Program-made: the position numbers and the translations under genes | Notes under the pieces: model-generated | The model's input: only the letters and a program-made list of their open reading frames with translations | Database searches by the model: none | Told to the model about the DNA's origin: nothing | NCBI RefSeq assembly: GCF_900184685.1 | Contig: NZ_FXXL01000007.1 | Span: forward strand, 992,001-1,056,000 | DNA from: Butyricimonas sp. Marseille-P3923 | GTDB lineage: Bacteria > Bacteroidota > Bacteroidia > Bacteroidales > Marinifilaceae | Direction: 5' to 3' | DNA: 64,000 nt | Shown here: one piece after another, positions 63,146 through 64,000 of the stretch | Layout: every line of letters begins with the position of its first letter | Numbering within the stretch: position 1 is the stretch's first letter

Positions 63146-63816
63146 AAATACTCGTTCGGCGAGAACCCGTCGTTATCCGCCGTGCCGAAGAAAGGGTACA
63201 AGTGGTACGCGTCACCGCCCGGCAGCGTAAACTCCGCCCAACCGCCGGCACGGATGCTCGCCAGCGGGGGATTGCCCGGCAGGAGGACGAGCGGCACGAC
63301 GCGTTGCAGCGAGGCGGGATACAGTTCCTGCACGAAAATCACGTGCAACAAATCCGTCGGGCGTGCCGTCGGGACGTTCCGGTCGTCTTTCCACCACAGA
63401 TTCACCGTCGAGCCGGAAGTCATCATCGTCATCACCGGGGGCAACGACAGTCGCCCCACGCTCGCCTTGAAATGCCGGAAATCCGTGATTTTCCCGTCCA
63501 GCCCCAAGCACCCGGCGTTCACCCGCTGGCGGAAATTATCGTACGACATCCCCGTGATCCCGAGGTCGCGGAAACCGCACTTCCACACCGGCAGCTCCTC
63601 GTACACGTCCTTCACGTGTGTCGCGTGCACGCGGTTGCCGGAAAAATTCGTCGTGCTCCTCGCCCGCCCCTCCGTCATCACCCAGTTGTCGCCCGAGCAT
63701 TCCGGACGCTTCGACAGGCAGCAACGCAACTTCCCGTTTTGCATGAAAAACGTGTAACCGCCCACCCGTATCCTGTCTACTTGCCCCGCCAAAAGGGGCG
63801 CGAATCGTGCATCCAT
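63130..63816 (-). CDS. DUF6266-like protein (third, divergent)
   Basis: The 228-residue protein (MDARFAPLLAGQVDRIRVGGYTFFMQNGK...) shares the C-terminal pattern YHLYPFFGTADNDGFSPNEYFDF with the DUF6266 gene at 11497, and the early V-GYTFF-QNGK corresponds to DGYVVYKVGKK there. The N-terminus is longer in cysteines (CCLSKRPEC). It has no signal or membrane helix. The gene is markedly GC-rich, as are the other two copies. A perfect palindrome CGCCCGCGGGCG (63834-63845) lies 18 bases upstream. Function unknown. Assignment to the family is by short matches only. Confidence 0.6.
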   Translation of the reverse strand: MDARFAPLLAGQVDRIRVGGYTFFMQNGKLRCCLSKRPECSGDNWVMTEGRARSTTNFSGNRVHATHVKDVYEELPVWKCGFRDLGITGMSYDNFRQRVNAGCLGLDGKITDFRHFKASVGRLSLPPVMTMMTSGSTVNLWWKDDRNVPTARPTDLLHVIFVQELYPASLQRVVPLVLLPGNPPLASIRAGGWAEFTLPGGDAYHLYPFFGTADNDGFSPNEYFDFRF

Positions 63817-64000
63817 GATAATAAAATTTTAGTCGCCCGCGGGCGAGTACCTGTAATCTAAACTGCCGGATAAACGTGCTGCCGACTACACCCGGGCATT
63901 GACGCACGGGTGTCCACGTGATAGGAACGGGCAAGTCAACCCGCTCGCCCCCTCCCCGTGCATCTCCTTGTTTCGGTTCGCTATCGGCGATATGTCTGAA

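Noticed and set aside
63202-63861. 219-codon open frame antisense to the third DUF6266-like gene
   Set aside because: The opposite frame shares motifs with two other genes in the window, whereas this one is an Arg/His-rich shadow.
63840-64000. Possible tRNA in the GC-rich end of the window
   Set aside because: No cloverleaf with a T-loop GTTCRA and matching acceptor stem could be drawn.

Overview
The window comes from a Bacteroidetes chromosome, most likely order Bacteroidales and perhaps Odoribacteraceae (Butyricimonas/Odoribacter-like). Supporting signs are the Bacteroidetes promoter form (TTTG, about 19 bases, TAnnTTTG) before several genes, weak ribosome-binding sites, many lipoprotein signals, an L28-L33-DUF4295 ribosomal cluster, and families largely restricted to the phylum (NVEALA peptides, BF3164/TolB-like six-bladed propellers, DUF6266, DUF2851, OstA-like proteins). 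I saw no rRNA, tRNA, transposase or CRISPR array. The genus is an inference.

Layout. 1-2751: end of an OstA/LptA-like gene and an O-antigen-ligase-like membrane protein with a TPR tail. 2731-4843 (minus): a two-component system. 4888-10836 and 12712-14395: an accessory island of four small exported peptides of the NVEALA type, three propeller lipoproteins, a DUF1573 protein, a thioredoxin-fold lipoprotein and a transglutaminase-fold lipoprotein, interrupted by two opposed DUF6266 genes. 14411-22698: an RND efflux adaptor, two RND permeases and signal peptidase I. 22700-28159 (minus): uvrA, DUF4295/L33/L28 and a NosR-like flavin/iron-sulfur membrane protein. 28488-42686: an M3 peptidase, DUF2851, a coiled-coil membrane protein, formate-THF ligase, a CBM9-like protein, a phosphoesterase, a permease/M1-like fusion, an FN3 protein and an LtaS-like enzyme. 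42937-53135: housekeeping genes (dnaB, exonuclease, fabI, recN, nusB, HU, LOG, gyrB). 53240-64000: an ATP-grasp protein, a C4-dicarboxylate transporter/asparaginase/porin cluster, an OmpA lipoprotein, an exported nitrilase beside an aconitase-family enzyme, cutC and a third DUF6266-like gene.

Most interesting part. The NVEALA island looks like an undescribed secreted-peptide system. Three of the four peptides share N-IEALA-x-GE and then an exact Cys-x14-Cys-x2-Cys-x13/14-Cys core ending one or two residues after the last Cys. Each intact peptide gene is followed directly by a hairpin. The two sets of intact peptides each lie about 170-180 bases behind a similar structured RNA leader. A propeller lipoprotein follows each set. 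A CxxC thioredoxin-like lipoprotein, a transglutaminase-fold lipoprotein and a divergent two-component system sit in the same block. The function is unknown; export with disulfide or metal maturation at the cell surface is my inference.

A second theme is repeats. The intergenic regions hold several families of low-complexity repeats (AATCTAAAATC-type, CAATTTTCAATT-type, TGTAACCTGCAACC-type, TTTATAAGG-type), often as facing inverted arms. There are also 11-bp tandem repeats at two loci, a GT tract in the loop of an inverted repeat, and MITE-like elements with GAACTCC ends. One repeat family has been drawn into the 3' end of an efflux-pump gene.
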